DNA from: Chrysomallon squamiferum
Lineage: Eukaryota; Mollusca; Gastropoda; Neomphalida; Peltospiridae
Assembly (NCBI GenBank): GCA_012295275.1
Contig: CM022672.1
Location: 2,768,943 to 2,818,942, forward strand
Reading direction: 5' to 3'
DNA: 50,000 nucleotides
Below, in pieces: positions 49,919-50,000 of the stretch. The notes below the pieces were generated by a model. It did no database searches and was not told the origin of the DNA. It saw only the letters and a list, made by a program, of their open reading frames with translations. Positions within the stretch are counted from its first letter, which is position 1, and each line of letters opens with the position of its first letter. The position numbers and the translations under genes are program-made.

Positions 49919-50000
49919 CTGTGAATGAATACAAATCTTCAAAGAAAAGAGTGTTACATGTTTGTTTGTTTTTTTATATATACATTTTATACAGTTTGTT

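Overview
This is a eukaryotic nuclear genomic segment: GT-AG introns of roughly 0.2-1.4 kb, split codons whose phases match across junctions, no operons, about two-thirds A+T, and many long (GA)n, (CA)n, (TA)n and (TAA)n microsatellites. The gene content (a full PERK kinase, an NHL-repeat TRIM-like protein, a SYCE3-like meiotic protein) is metazoan. Base composition, intron size and simple-repeat load suggest a lophotrochozoan, perhaps a mollusc. That placement is inference; no taxon-specific marker was found.

Layout. Positions 1-12.8 kb hold no supported gene and are dominated by microsatellites, with a 109-bp-spaced duplication near 3.5 kb and a degenerate GC-richer repeat near 10.1 kb. An 18-exon gene on + (12947-23835) encodes complete PERK/EIF2AK3, the ER-stress eIF2-alpha kinase (1,052 aa). 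Tail to tail with it, on -, is a small three-exon gene (24896-26021, 100 aa) that looks like synaptonemal complex central element protein SYCE3; its exons are too short to appear as long ORFs. Head to head with that gene, on +, is a six-coding-exon gene (26847-31745, 982 aa). It encodes a coiled coil, a very long Ser-rich disordered region with SUMO-type motifs and a C-terminal NHL propeller, i.e. a TRIM-NHL-like protein without RING or B-box.

From 34 to 42 kb, two tandem minus-strand genes share an unusual plan. A tiny first coding exon (21 and 18 nt) starts the signal peptide, a phase-0 intron follows, and one huge second exon begins at ag|ATT. That exon encodes a secreted, basic, low-complexity protein with no cysteine after the signal peptide: a 705-aa N/S/T-rich protein and a 1,027-aa Gln/Arg-rich protein. 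I do not recognise either. They are the best candidates here for an undescribed extracellular-matrix type system.

From 42 to 49 kb the sequence is again repeat-rich and without supported genes; part may be 3' UTR of the last gene. At the right edge are the last two coding exons of an unidentified minus-strand gene (49090-49918), whose intron contains five copies of a 26-bp minisatellite. A possible two-exon microprotein gene (33302-33596, minus) and a tRNA-like SINE fragment (about 32.4 kb) are reported with low confidence.
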